58,944 nucleotides of DNA, from the NCBI GenBank assembly GCA_016283775.1, contig JAEENL010000193.1:1-58944 (forward strand), in the 5' to 3' direction. Below the pieces are notes generated by a model that searched no databases, was not told the origin of the DNA, and was given only the letters and a program-made list of their open reading frames with translations. Source of the stretch: Lachnospiraceae bacterium. Its GTDB lineage: Bacteria > Bacillota > Clostridia > Lachnospirales > Lachnospiraceae. The position numbers were made by a program, and so were the translations under genes. Below are positions 1 through 8,409 of this stretch, piece after piece; the stretch's first letter is position 1, and every line of letters begins with the position of its first letter.

Positions 1-546
1 TCCTACAACAAGATAGAAACGGTATATTCCGCATTCGGGGCAAAATGTGATATGCTTACATTGGCATCCGACGGAATAGAGAGCGAAAAACTGCAGAAAA
101 CAAAAGCAGGACTTTTGCACATCACTCCGTACAGGAGCTACCCAAGCGGAGTTTCGGCGACTGCCGCAAAAAAAAGAGAGTATGTAAAATGGGCCGCAAA
201 GAGGAACGGGATCCTGGTGGAGGACGATTTTGAATCGGAGTTTTCCCCGTCGAGGAAGAACGAGGAGACACTGATGGCAATAGACGGCGGGGAGCGCGTG
301 ATCTATGTCAACACCTTCTCGATGACTATTTCGCCGTCTGTACGTGTGGCATATATGGTCGTCCCTGAACGGCTTCTTGGGAGATTCAGCGAAAACACCG
401 GGTTTTATTCATGCACGGTGCCGACGCTCGATCAGTACGTGATCGCGGAACTCATAGGAAACGGTGATTTTGAGAGACACATCAACCGAGTGAGAAGACT
501 TGAGCGGCAGGAAAAAAGAAGCTATGCTCAGAAAGGCGGGAATTAA
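1..546 (+). CDS. MocR/GntR-type regulator, aminotransferase-like domain; 5' cut by window, C-terminus short
   Basis: The open frame runs from base 1, so the start and the expected N-terminal winged-helix domain lie outside the window. What is visible matches the fold-type I aminotransferase part of MocR/PdxR regulators: a TPYRSYPSGV stretch, then VEDDFESEF (the Asp that contacts the PLP ring nitrogen in the family), then NTFSMTISPSVRVAYMV. In the family the last segment is usually TFSK, and that Lys forms the PLP Schiff base; here it is Met. The protein stops shortly after an INRVRRLERQ helix, where family members continue for about 80 to 100 residues. So both the PLP lysine and the C-terminal lobe are missing. 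It could be a decaying gene or a PLP-independent regulator. The stop overlaps the next start by one base, which suggests cotranslation with DUF3842. Confidence 0.75.
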   Translation, partial: SYNKIETVYSAFGAKCDMLTLASDGIESEKLQKTKAGLLHITPYRSYPSGVSATAAKKREYVKWAAKRNGILVEDDFESEFSPSRKNEETLMAIDGGERVIYVNTFSMTISPSVRVAYMVVPERLLGRFSENTGFYSCTVPTLDQYVIAELIGNGDFERHINRVRRLERQEKRSYAQKGGN

Positions 547-950
547 TGAAGATACTGGTTATTGACGGACAGGGCGGGAGCCTCGGGGCACAGGTCATAA
601 AGGCGGTATTGGGGCGCTTTCCGGATATTTCGCTGACAGCGGTCGGAACAAATGCCATGGCCACATCGGCAATGCTGAAAGCAGGCGCGGGAAACGCGGC
701 AACCGGCGAGAACCCTGTTATAGTTACGTGCAGGACTGCGGATGTCATAGTGGGGCCTGTGGGGATTGTGGTCGCAGACTCCTTGAATGGTGAGATCACT
801 CCAAAGATGGCACTGGCCGTGGGACAGGCGGATGCTGTGCGGATACTCATTCCCATGAACAAGTGCGACATAGTCGTTGCCGGTGTTAAAAATGTGTCAG
901 TAAACGCGCTCATAGAAGAGGCGGTTGACAAAATCGGAGAGATGCTTTAA
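546..950 (+). CDS. DUF3842 family protein
   Basis: A 134-residue protein that matches the DUF3842 family as I know it from Clostridia: it begins MKILVIDGQGG, a glycine-rich nucleotide-binding-like loop, followed by GTNAMATSAMLKAGA and ADVIVGPVGIV. The family has no established biochemical role. The start overlaps the stop of the regulator upstream by one base, so the two are probably translated together. A sigma-A-like promoter lies inside the last 26 bases of the gene and reads into the ECF transporter gene. DUF3842 next to an ECF S subunit may mean a shared cofactor or vitamin theme, which is inference. Confidence 0.8.
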   Translation: MKILVIDGQGGSLGAQVIKAVLGRFPDISLTAVGTNAMATSAMLKAGAGNAATGENPVIVTCRTADVIVGPVGIVVADSLNGEITPKMALAVGQADAVRILIPMNKCDIVVAGVKNVSVNALIEEAVDKIGEML

Positions 951-953
951 TAT
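925..953 (+). promoter_or_regulatory. Sigma-A-like promoter for ECF transporter leader
   Basis: TTGACA at 925-930, a 17-base spacer and TAATAT at 948-953. It overlaps the end of the DUF3842 gene. Transcription would begin near 960, so the RNA would start almost exactly at the first leader hairpin (959-979). Confidence 0.65.
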
Positions 954-958
954 ACTGC

Positions 959-1060
959 TGTCGTTCACGAAGGATGACATGAGGGCTGAAGCCCGTATTT
1001 TTAAATGATCGTATGATATCACGAAGGTATCGTTTTTCTTGTAAGAAAAGCGGTACCTTT
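959..1060 (+). promoter_or_regulatory. Tandem ACGAA-loop hairpin leader with overlapping terminator (candidate riboswitch)
   Basis: Two 8-bp hairpins have the same loop and the same closing pairs: 959-979 and 1013-1033, each showing TCACGAAGG (965-973 and 1019-1027) with loop ACGAA closed by C-G and then U-G. A GGGC-TGAA-GCCC stem (983-994) lies between them. The 3' arm of the second hairpin (1026-1033) is also the 5' arm of a 17-bp terminator stem (1024-1040 with 1043-1059) followed by TTTTATTT. Forming hairpin 2 would therefore block the terminator. This is the layout of a transcriptional ON switch for the downstream ECF gene. The tandem ACG-loop layout recalls guanidine-II (mini-ykkC) RNAs, but the loops are five bases and closed by C-G, and the gene is not an SMR exporter. 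Guanidine-IV (mepA motif) is the other class to compare. The ligand is unknown. Confidence 0.6.
983..1002 (+). terminator. Weak hairpin with T-run after DUF3842
   Basis: GGGC (983-986), loop TGAA, GCCC (991-994), then GTATTTTT. The stem is only 4 bp, or 5 with a two-base loop, so termination would be weak. It may instead be the linker stem of the tandem-hairpin leader. Confidence 0.3.
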
Positions 1061-1082
1061 TATTTGTGAAAAGGAGAAAAAC

Positions 1083-1646
1083 ATGAATTCAAGGATCTCA
1101 TCAAGAACATTAAGGCTCGTTTGGGCAGCTGTATGCCTTGCGCTCGCACTGGTTTTGCCTTTCCTCACCGGGCAGATCCCGGAGATAGGAAGCAAACTTT
1201 GCCCCATGCATCTTCCTGTGCTGCTCTGCGGTTTTCTGTGCGGCCCTGTCTGGGGCATGATAGTGGGCTTTGTGGCTCCGCTTTTAAGGACACTGCTTTT
1301 CTCAATGCCTCCATTCCCGCAGGTTGCCGTGCCTATGGTATTTGAACTGCTTGCTTACGGTGGCGTTGCAGGACTTTGCTATAACCTTTTACCCAAAAAG
1401 AAATTTTTCCTCTGGGTCGACCTTGTGATCGCAATGATCGCAGGCCGCATCGTGGGTGTGCTTGCGAAACTCGTGTGCGTGGGACTTCTCGGAATGAAAG
1501 GAAATATCGCCGTCGCAGCGCTTTTCACAAGTTATGTGACCGATACCATCCCCGGCATCATTGTACAGATCATCCTCATCCCGCTTATTGTCATAGCTCT
1601 GAAAAGGGCGGGGCTTGTTCCTGTTGAACCCAAAGACAAGAAGTAA
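1083..1646 (+). CDS. ECF transporter S component (substrate-binding membrane subunit)
   Basis: A 187-residue, highly hydrophobic protein with about five to six membrane segments. It carries the KLCPMHLPVLLCGFLCG segment seen in a clostridial group of ECF-type vitamin transporter S subunits. S subunits bind the substrate and share the EcfA/A'/T energy module, which is not encoded in this window. The ATG follows an AAGGAG ribosome site. Its leader carries a tandem-hairpin attenuator (959-1060), so expression is probably switched by a small molecule. The substrate cannot be told from sequence; pantothenate, niacin or another cofactor precursor are possibilities only. Confidence 0.75.
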   Translation: MNSRISSRTLRLVWAAVCLALALVLPFLTGQIPEIGSKLCPMHLPVLLCGFLCGPVWGMIVGFVAPLLRTLLFSMPPFPQVAVPMVFELLAYGGVAGLCYNLLPKKKFFLWVDLVIAMIAGRIVGVLAKLVCVGLLGMKGNIAVAALFTSYVTDTIPGIIVQIILIPLIVIALKRAGLVPVEPKDKK

Positions 1647-1698
1647 AAACAGATCACTGTAACCTGAGTAAGCGGAAGATACAGAAAAACAAATATGT

Positions 1699-1740
1699 CC
1701 GTGGTTGTCTGACAAATTGCCGGATGACCGCGGTTTTTTT
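1699..1740 (+). terminator. Intrinsic terminator after ECF gene
   Basis: CCGTGGTTGTC at 1699-1709 pairs with GATGACCGCGG at 1723-1733 (11 bp, three wobble pairs) and is followed by seven T. Confidence 0.75.
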
Positions 1741-1827
1741 GTGTTCGGGAAAGTGAAGGAGTTTTGCCTCGGGGCTGACCCCGCGTCGCATCCACGCCGT
1801 ACAGTCGTGTGAAATGGTCGTTTTTGA

Positions 1828-1878
1828 GAGGAATTCCTCAAACTTTATGTTGTTTAGGAACTGCATAAGTTGTAAAAT
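1828..1878 (+). promoter_or_regulatory. Promoter and palindrome upstream of GH13 gene
   Basis: TTGTTT (1850-1855), 17-base spacer, TAAAAT (1873-1878). A perfect 12-bp palindrome GAGGAATTCCTC (1828-1839) ends 10 bases upstream of the -35 box and could be an operator or activator site. The rest of the gap 1741-1915 holds nothing else I can name. Confidence 0.5.
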
Positions 1879-1915
1879 CACAGTATCTGTAATTCTAAGA
1901 CCAAGGAGGAAGCAT

Positions 1916-3490
1916 ATGTCAGCAAAATGGCTTAATGACGCGGTATTTTATGAGATCTATCCCCAGAGCTTTTATGATTCCGACGGCGACGGCATCGGCG
2001 ACTTCAACGGAATCGCTCAGAAACTTGACTACATCCTTTCGCTGGGATGCAACGCGATCTGGATGAACCCCTGCTATGATTCTCCGTTTCACGATGCCGG
2101 CTATGATGTGAGAGATTATAAGAAAGTCGCATCACGCTACGGCACGATGAAAGACATAGAACACCTGTTCAGAGAAGTTCACAAGCGCGGTATGCACATA
2201 ATCCTTGATCTTGTGCCGGGTCATACTTCCGAAGAACACGAATGGTTCAAAAAGAGCAGCAAGGCCGAAAAAAACGAATATTCCGACCGGTACATCTGGA
2301 CAAGCTGGTGGCTTGAAGGAGGCGACGGACTGAATTTCGTTGCGGGTGAGGCGGAACGCGACGGAGCATATATCTTAAGCTTCTTTAAATGCCAGCCGGC
2401 TTTGAACTATGGCTTTTTGAAGCCTGAAAAACCCTGGCAGAAGCCTATGGACGACCCGGCATGTCTTGCGACAAGAGAGGCAATGTACGATGTCATCTGC
2501 TTCTGGCTCGATAAGGGCTGCGACGGCTTCCGTGTGGATATGGCGGACTCGCTCGTCAAGCGTGACGACGACAAAAAGTCCGGAACGATAAAGATATGGC
2601 AGGACATTCTCGGACGCGTACACAAAAAATACCCGGAAAGCGCTTTTGTTTCCGAATGGGGCAGACCATCACAGTCAATAAAGGCCGGCTTTGACATGGA
2701 TTTCCTGCTCGACTGGGGCGGAAACGGCTACAATTCGCTGGTCCGCGACTATGAGATCCATGACGACGGCACGGATAACAGCTATTTCAAAAGAACTTCA
2801 AAAGGCACACCCGATAAGTTCCTTGACGAATACCTCGCGCTTTACAAAGAGACAGGCACAAAAGGAAGGATCAGCCTGATCACGGGAAATCATGACACAA
2901 GACGCCTAAAGAAAGGCCTTACGGATGAGGAACTGAAGATATTTTATGCGTTTTTGCTCACCATGCCCGGAGCGCCGTTCATCTATTACGGCGATGAGAT
3001 AGGCATGAGATATCTGGACCTTCCTACAAAAGAAGGCGGATATACAAGGACCGGCACCCGCACGCCGATGCAGTGGACTAGCGGAAAGAACGCAGGCTTT
3101 TCGACCGCGCCCGCAAAAGAACTGTACCTGCCGATAGACAAAGAGCAGTATAAAAAAATAAACGTCGAAGCGCATGAAAAAGACGGGGATTCGCTCCTTA
3201 ACACGCTGAGGAGCCTCACAAAACTCAGGCATTCGAACCCCGATCTTTTAAAGAACGCCAATCTTGAGATCCTTTCACGGAAGCCGCTTATATACAAGCG
3301 TGGAAACATGATCATGGCTGTGAATCCGAACGGCGGGAAAGAGACTTTTTCCATTGAAGGCACAGAAAATGCCGAATTGCTGCTGAGCCTTGGAAACGCA
3401 ACACTCTCAAAGAACAGGATAACGCTTCCCGCAGGCAGCTTCGCAGCGGTAAAGACCGGTTCTTCAAAGGGAAGTTCAAAACAAAAGTAA
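1916..3490 (+). CDS. GH13 family alpha-glucosidase/alpha-amylase-like enzyme
   Basis: A 524-residue cytoplasmic protein (no signal peptide) of glycoside hydrolase family 13. Visible GH13 signatures: DAVFYEIYPQSF at the N-terminus, DLVPGHTSEEHEWF (the DLVxNHTS region), nucleophile Asp208 in GFRVDMADS, acid/base Glu247 in SEWG and the stabilising Asp327 in GNHDTRR. A C-terminal beta domain follows. The best fit is an oligo-1,6-glucosidase or related alpha-glucoside hydrolase; the exact linkage is not readable. I chose the ATG at 1916 because AGGAGG lies just upstream; a longer in-frame start at 1814 has no ribosome site and lies upstream of the promoter. It heads a run of same-strand genes with an FG-GAP-like protein and an ABC exporter. 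Confidence 0.9.
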   Translation: MSAKWLNDAVFYEIYPQSFYDSDGDGIGDFNGIAQKLDYILSLGCNAIWMNPCYDSPFHDAGYDVRDYKKVASRYGTMKDIEHLFREVHKRGMHIILDLVPGHTSEEHEWFKKSSKAEKNEYSDRYIWTSWWLEGGDGLNFVAGEAERDGAYILSFFKCQPALNYGFLKPEKPWQKPMDDPACLATREAMYDVICFWLDKGCDGFRVDMADSLVKRDDDKKSGTIKIWQDILGRVHKKYPESAFVSEWGRPSQSIKAGFDMDFLLDWGGNGYNSLVRDYEIHDDGTDNSYFKRTSKGTPDKFLDEYLALYKETGTKGRISLITGNHDTRRLKKGLTDEELKIFYAFLLTMPGAPFIYYGDEIGMRYLDLPTKEGGYTRTGTRTPMQWTSGKNAGFSTAPAKELYLPIDKEQYKKINVEAHEKDGDSLLNTLRSLTKLRHSNPDLLKNANLEILSRKPLIYKRGNMIMAVNPNGGKETFSIEGTENAELLLSLGNATLSKNRITLPAGSFAAVKTGSSKGSSKQK

Positions 3491-3511
3491 ACAGGAAAAA
3501 GAGGAAATGAT

Positions 3512-4768
3512 ATGACAGAAGCGATCAGACTGGCAACGATAGACATCGCTGCCGCAAAGGGCGGAAAAGGATTACTCGGCGATATCGACGGAGACGGACG
3601 TATGGAGCTTGTGCTAGTTCAGGCGGACGGAGACATTGATGACCGTTACGTTCCGCACACGGTAAAGTGCGTCACGGCATACCGCCTTACCGGAGAGCTC
3701 ATGTGGCATTACGGAAAAACTCCGGAAAAGATCGGCGGGTTCGGAGCCGATTTCCCGGCCCAGATATACGACCTTGACGGAGATGGCTTCCTTGAGGTGC
3801 TTTGCGTGATCGACGGTAAATTCCTGCTGCTTGACGGAAGGACAGGACTGGTAAAAGAAGAGCATCCCCTGCCCGATCCCGAAGCTCACGACTGCATAAT
3901 CATCGCAAATCTTTCGGGAAACAAAAAACCAAACGACATCATCCTCAAAAACAGATATACAAAGGTTTGGGCACTTAACCGAAATTTTGATCTCCTTTGG
4001 ACACATGAAGGAAATACAGGACATTTTCCGTGGGCTTATGACATAAATTCCGACGGCTTTGATGAAGTGATGGCAGGCTATGATATGCTCGATCACAACG
4101 GAAAGCTCCTCTGGTCCTGCAAAGATCTCGAAGATCATGCGGACTGTCTCTGGACAGGCGATGTGAACGGAGACGGAAAAAAAGAGATATGTGTGGGCGG
4201 AAGCGTCACTTGCCTTTACGACGCGGACGGGAACGAACTGTGGCGTTACAGCGATTCCATAGAATCACAGCATATCGCGCTCGGACACTTTATCCCCGGC
4301 GCTCCGGGACTCCAGGTGGCGGGACTTGACCGTATAAGACGCGGAGACGGCTACAAGGGACAATGGGACGGAAAAGACGGCATGTTCATGATAGACTGTG
4401 AAGGACACGGCGTCTGGAAGGAAGACAGAAAGACCAAAGGCTGGCTTACCATAGTCGACACCTTCCGCAACTGGAACGGAGAAGGGAAGGATCACATCCT
4501 TGCCTACAGACGCGGAGGCGGAGTGATGCCCGGGCTTTACAACGGCAAGGGCGAATGCGAGATCGTGTTCAACGAAGATGGCTATGTCCTGCACGGAGAT
4601 CTTTTCGGAAGAGGAAAAGAGGATGTGATAGTTTACGGCCCCGATAGGGCTGTCATCTTTTCGGGAACTCCGTACGACCTGTCACAGGAAGCTGCCGGAA
4701 AACCGATCGAACAGACCAGAAGACTGTACTCCTCAACGCTTTACCCCGGCGGAGATTATGAAGAATAA
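3512..4768 (+). CDS. FG-GAP/VCBS-like beta-propeller protein with DxDGDG loops
   Basis: A 418-residue protein without signal peptide or membrane segment. It contains several acidic Ca-type loops (GDIDGDGRMELV, YDLDGDGFLEVL, DINSDGFDEVM, GDVNGDGKKEI), each followed by a beta hairpin; this is the pattern of FG-GAP/VCBS propellers and of rhamnogalacturonan lyase-like (PL11) propellers. No catalytic set is recognised, so no enzyme function is claimed. A GAGGAAA site precedes the ATG, 21 bases after the GH13 stop, and the next gene starts 9 bases after its stop. A cytosolic role in sugar handling together with the GH13 enzyme is inference. Confidence 0.65.
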   Translation: MTEAIRLATIDIAAAKGGKGLLGDIDGDGRMELVLVQADGDIDDRYVPHTVKCVTAYRLTGELMWHYGKTPEKIGGFGADFPAQIYDLDGDGFLEVLCVIDGKFLLLDGRTGLVKEEHPLPDPEAHDCIIIANLSGNKKPNDIILKNRYTKVWALNRNFDLLWTHEGNTGHFPWAYDINSDGFDEVMAGYDMLDHNGKLLWSCKDLEDHADCLWTGDVNGDGKKEICVGGSVTCLYDADGNELWRYSDSIESQHIALGHFIPGAPGLQVAGLDRIRRGDGYKGQWDGKDGMFMIDCEGHGVWKEDRKTKGWLTIVDTFRNWNGEGKDHILAYRRGGGVMPGLYNGKGECEIVFNEDGYVLHGDLFGRGKEDVIVYGPDRAVIFSGTPYDLSQEAAGKPIEQTRRLYSSTLYPGGDYEE

Positions 4769-4776
4769 GGTGGACA

Positions 4777-6582
4777 ATGAAAGTTCTTGGATTTGGAATG
4801 AAATACTGGAAGAAATATCTTCCATGGGCGATATTCAGTGAACTCCTCAGCTTTGCGGTGCTGACTGCGGACCTTTTTATGCCGCAGTTTTCCGAGATGC
4901 TGATCGACTACTGTATAGACGAAAATGTACCGGATACGAGCGGAACATTTGGATTCCTGCTCACAGGAAAGTATGGCGAAGTTCATTCTTTCAGGCTTTT
5001 CTTTACGCTCGCGATAGGCCTTATGTCACTGCTGCTATTCAGATGCATCACGGTGTACATAAGAAACATCATGCAGCAGAAGCAGGGACTTGGTCTTGAG
5101 ACAGATCTCAGGATGGCGGGCTATCAGAAGCTCATGGAGCTCGATTCCGCAAAGATTTCCGGATACAACACAGGCGAACTCCTTCAGATACTGCAGAGCG
5201 ACACCATCATGTTCAAGGAGATGTTCTGCCACATGATCCCCTACATGATAGACGGTGTTTTCTATGCAGTGGTCGCAGTCTATTTCCTGTGGCGCATAAA
5301 TCCCGCCCTCCTCTGGATACCCGTGATCATAGCGCCTTTCTTCACAGTGGAACTCTTAAGGTTCAGAGTGAAGGCAAAGGAAAAATACAAAGCCATTCGT
5401 GACAACAATGCGAAAATGAGCCTCACCGTTCAGGAAAACGTTGAGGCGGTGCGGCTTGTGCGCTCGTTTACAAACGAAAAGCTTGAGGAAAAGAAATTTG
5501 ATGAAGTAAACGATTCCTTAAAGCACTCGCACATTGAACAGATCTTTCTTTCATCGAAATTTACCGTTATCTTCAGCATCATCAAACAGATCGCTTACAT
5601 AGGGAGCATCGCCGTTGCCGCGGTTCTCTGCATCAGAGGTGATCTCATGGTGGGCTATCTTGTGGCCTGCACAAACTATGTCTTAAAGATCATGGACTTC
5701 CTTTCACTGATAAACAACAACCTTTTCCAGATGCAGCAGCAGCTTGTATCCGGTGAGAAAATGAAGGAATTCTTTGAATGCCCGATCGATATCGCAAGCG
5801 GCCCGAAGCAGGTGAGCAAATGCCGGCCCGTGGATATAAAGATCGATCACGTGTCTCTTGACATCGGTGGCGTAAGAGTCCTGAATGACATCACTCTCGA
5901 TGTGCCTCACGGCAAAAAGGTCGGCGTTGTCGGCGGAACGGGGTGCGGAAAGAGCGTGCTTCTTGAAAGCCTTGCGCGGATACATGACGTTACCGAGGGA
6001 CAGATCACGCTTAACGGGCAGAATATCACGGAATATGATCTGGAATCCCTGCGAAACCAGTTTGCATATGTGTTTCAGGATGTCTTTCTGTTTTCGGACA
6101 CTATAAATTCAAATATCGCCTACAGCGAGCCTTTTGTAAACCAGCAGGTGATCGTCAATGCCGCGCGTCAGGCACAGGCACACGGATTTATCACATGCCT
6201 TCCTGACAGCTATATGACGGTCGTCGGAGAAAAGGGCATCGGTATCTCGGGCGGCCAAAAGCAGCGTGTGGCGATAGCACGCGCGCTTCTCAAGGACGCG
6301 CCTGTCCTTATACTTGACGATTCCACGAGCGCCCTTGATGTGAAGACAGAGAGAAAGCTTTTGAAAGAAGTGGAAGAAAACTGCCGCGACAAGACGGTCA
6401 TCATTTCAGCACACAGGCTTTCAAGCGTCGTGGACTGCGATGAGATCGTCTACATGAAGGACGGCTGCATAGTAGAACGTGGCAGCTTCAAAGAACTCAT
6501 GGCGAAAAACGGCTATTTTGCGAATGTTTACAGGATACAGGAAAACGCAAAGCGTGATGCCTATGAAGAGGAGGTGATGTGA
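4777..6582 (+). CDS. Heterodimeric ABC exporter, subunit with degenerate Walker B
   Basis: A 601-residue half-exporter: about six membrane helices in residues 15-310, then a nucleotide-binding domain with Walker A GGTGCGKS (about 386), signature ISGGQKQ (about 490), Walker B VLILDDS and H-loop SAHRLSS. The residue after the Walker B Asp is Asp rather than the catalytic Glu. That matches the non-catalytic partner in heterodimeric exporters such as TM287/288 and BmrCD. The next gene supplies the partner with canonical Glu, one base downstream. The two probably pump a drug, peptide or lipid out of the cell. The substrate is not indicated by sequence; gene context suggests a carbohydrate or glycoconjugate but that is weak. 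Confidence 0.88.
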   Translation: MKVLGFGMKYWKKYLPWAIFSELLSFAVLTADLFMPQFSEMLIDYCIDENVPDTSGTFGFLLTGKYGEVHSFRLFFTLAIGLMSLLLFRCITVYIRNIMQQKQGLGLETDLRMAGYQKLMELDSAKISGYNTGELLQILQSDTIMFKEMFCHMIPYMIDGVFYAVVAVYFLWRINPALLWIPVIIAPFFTVELLRFRVKAKEKYKAIRDNNAKMSLTVQENVEAVRLVRSFTNEKLEEKKFDEVNDSLKHSHIEQIFLSSKFTVIFSIIKQIAYIGSIAVAAVLCIRGDLMVGYLVACTNYVLKIMDFLSLINNNLFQMQQQLVSGEKMKEFFECPIDIASGPKQVSKCRPVDIKIDHVSLDIGGVRVLNDITLDVPHGKKVGVVGGTGCGKSVLLESLARIHDVTEGQITLNGQNITEYDLESLRNQFAYVFQDVFLFSDTINSNIAYSEPFVNQQVIVNAARQAQAHGFITCLPDSYMTVVGEKGIGISGGQKQRVAIARALLKDAPVLILDDSTSALDVKTERKLLKEVEENCRDKTVIISAHRLSSVVDCDEIVYMKDGCIVERGSFKELMAKNGYFANVYRIQENAKRDAYEEEVM

Positions 6583-6583
6583 C

Positions 6584-8371
6584 ATGGCAAAAAGAAACAC
6601 CTTCTCGGAAGACGAACAGGTACAGCAGAGGCCTGACCTTGCCCAGTTCGGAAAAGTCTTAAAATATGTCTATCCCTACAGATCCTCAATAGCGCTGAGC
6701 ATCGTGTTCATGCTTGTCGCATCGGCTACCAGCATGGTCTCTCCCCTGCTCCTCAAGCGGATCATAAACGACGTAGTTAAGCAGGACGATTACAGGGATC
6801 TTGTGCTCATGATCGCGGGAATGGCTCTGCTTGCGCTCCTCGAGATCTTTGTGACGCTTTTCCAGCAGCGCATCATGGGTACTGTGGGACATGAAGCCAT
6901 AGCAAAGATCAGGCAGGAAGTCTTTTACAAGCTTCAAAAGCTCCCTTTTGAATATTTTGATTCCCGTCCCGATGGAAAGATCGTTGTAAGGGTGACAGAC
7001 TACGTAAACGATCTTGCAAACTTTTTTACAAACCAGCTGATACAGCTATTTATTTACATCGTAAAGCTTGTCATGGCCATCATCTTCATGCTTGTGATAA
7101 GCCCGCCGCTCACACTTGTGGTACTGCTCGCGGTAGGTCCCATGATGGCATGCATCATGAAGCTCAGAAAGACGGTGCGAGGCATTTTCCCCACACACAG
7201 GGCAAAGGTTGCAAACCGCACGGCTTTCCTCATTGAAGTCATTATGGGCGAAAAGATCATAAAGAACTTCAATCGCTCGGAGGAGAGCAAAAAGACATAC
7301 ATGGGCGTTCACATGGAGTCGGTGAACACCTGGATGAAGATCGTTCGCCTTAACGAACTGAACACCCCCATAGTAATGCTTTTCTGGAACCTCGGGATGC
7401 TCGCTCTTTACGGGATATCACTGCTTCTCATAAAGAACGGTAATTCTGCCGTGACAGCGGGAACTGTGGTCGTTTTTACAAGCTACATGAGCCTGTTTTC
7501 GGGTCCTCTCACACAGATAGCTTCGATCATACAGCAGCTTGCCCAAACAAGCTCAAACCTTGAACGTGTGTTTGATACGCTGGAACAGCCGCTCGAGATC
7601 GAGGATGAGGAAAATGCGAATGTTCTCGACCATATCAAGGGACGTGTGGATTTTGACCATGTTTATTTTGAGTATGAAGAGAATGCGCCTGTCCTCAAGG
7701 ACTTTGATCTGCATGTGGAACCCGGGCAGACGATAGCTCTTGTCGGCCCAACCGGCGCGGGGAAGAGCACGGTGATAAACCTGCTCACAAGATTTTATGA
7801 TGTGAAGCAGGGAGCCGTGAGGATAGACGGCATCGATGTGAGAAACGTTACGCTCGAGTCGCTGAGACGCGAGGTGGGCGTGCTCATGCAGGATCCGTTT
7901 ATCTTTAAGGGCACGATAATCGAAAACATACGCTACGGAAAGCCCTCCGCAACAGATGAGGAATGCATCAGGGCTGCGGAGCTCATACACGCAGACGAAC
8001 ATATCAGAAATCTTTCCGACGGTTACAACCACATCCTGCAGGAACGCGGACAGGGCCTTTCCGCAGGGCAGAAGCAGCTTATAAGCTTTGCGAGGATCAT
8101 TTTAAAGAATCCTTCCGTAGTCATACTTGACGAAGCCACAAGCTCGATAGATACCGAAACCGAAGGGCTTATCCAGCAGGCTCTCGCCTATATACTGAAA
8201 AACAAAACGGCCTTTGTCGTTGCGCATCGTCTTTCCACCGTAAGGAACGCCGACAGGATACTTTATATATCAAATTACGGCATAGCGGAGAGCGGAACGC
8301 ATGAGGAACTGATGAAGCTGAACGGCCTCTATGCAGCGCTGAACAAGGCAGGACTGCAGGAAGAGAACTGA
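6584..8371 (+). CDS. Heterodimeric ABC exporter, catalytic partner subunit
   Basis: A 595-residue half-exporter with six membrane helices (residues about 30-320) and a C-terminal ATPase domain. Walker A is GPTGAGKST (about 388), Walker B is VVILDEATSSID with the catalytic Glu, and the H-loop is AHRLST. The signature motif is LSAGQ, not LSGGQ. In a heterodimer this altered signature faces the degenerate Walker B of the preceding subunit, so both defects fall in the same ATP site while the other site stays intact. The ATG sits one base after the preceding stop and a GAGGAGGTGATG ribosome site precedes it. Confidence 0.9.
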   Translation: MAKRNTFSEDEQVQQRPDLAQFGKVLKYVYPYRSSIALSIVFMLVASATSMVSPLLLKRIINDVVKQDDYRDLVLMIAGMALLALLEIFVTLFQQRIMGTVGHEAIAKIRQEVFYKLQKLPFEYFDSRPDGKIVVRVTDYVNDLANFFTNQLIQLFIYIVKLVMAIIFMLVISPPLTLVVLLAVGPMMACIMKLRKTVRGIFPTHRAKVANRTAFLIEVIMGEKIIKNFNRSEESKKTYMGVHMESVNTWMKIVRLNELNTPIVMLFWNLGMLALYGISLLLIKNGNSAVTAGTVVVFTSYMSLFSGPLTQIASIIQQLAQTSSNLERVFDTLEQPLEIEDEENANVLDHIKGRVDFDHVYFEYEENAPVLKDFDLHVEPGQTIALVGPTGAGKSTVINLLTRFYDVKQGAVRIDGIDVRNVTLESLRREVGVLMQDPFIFKGTIIENIRYGKPSATDEECIRAAELIHADEHIRNLSDGYNHILQERGQGLSAGQKQLISFARIILKNPSVVILDEATSSIDTETEGLIQQALAYILKNKTAFVVAHRLSTVRNADRILYISNYGIAESGTHEELMKLNGLYAALNKAGLQEEN

Positions 8372-8409
8372 AAGATGTTAATGACCTGAGTCAGAAAAGG
8401 AGCAGATAT

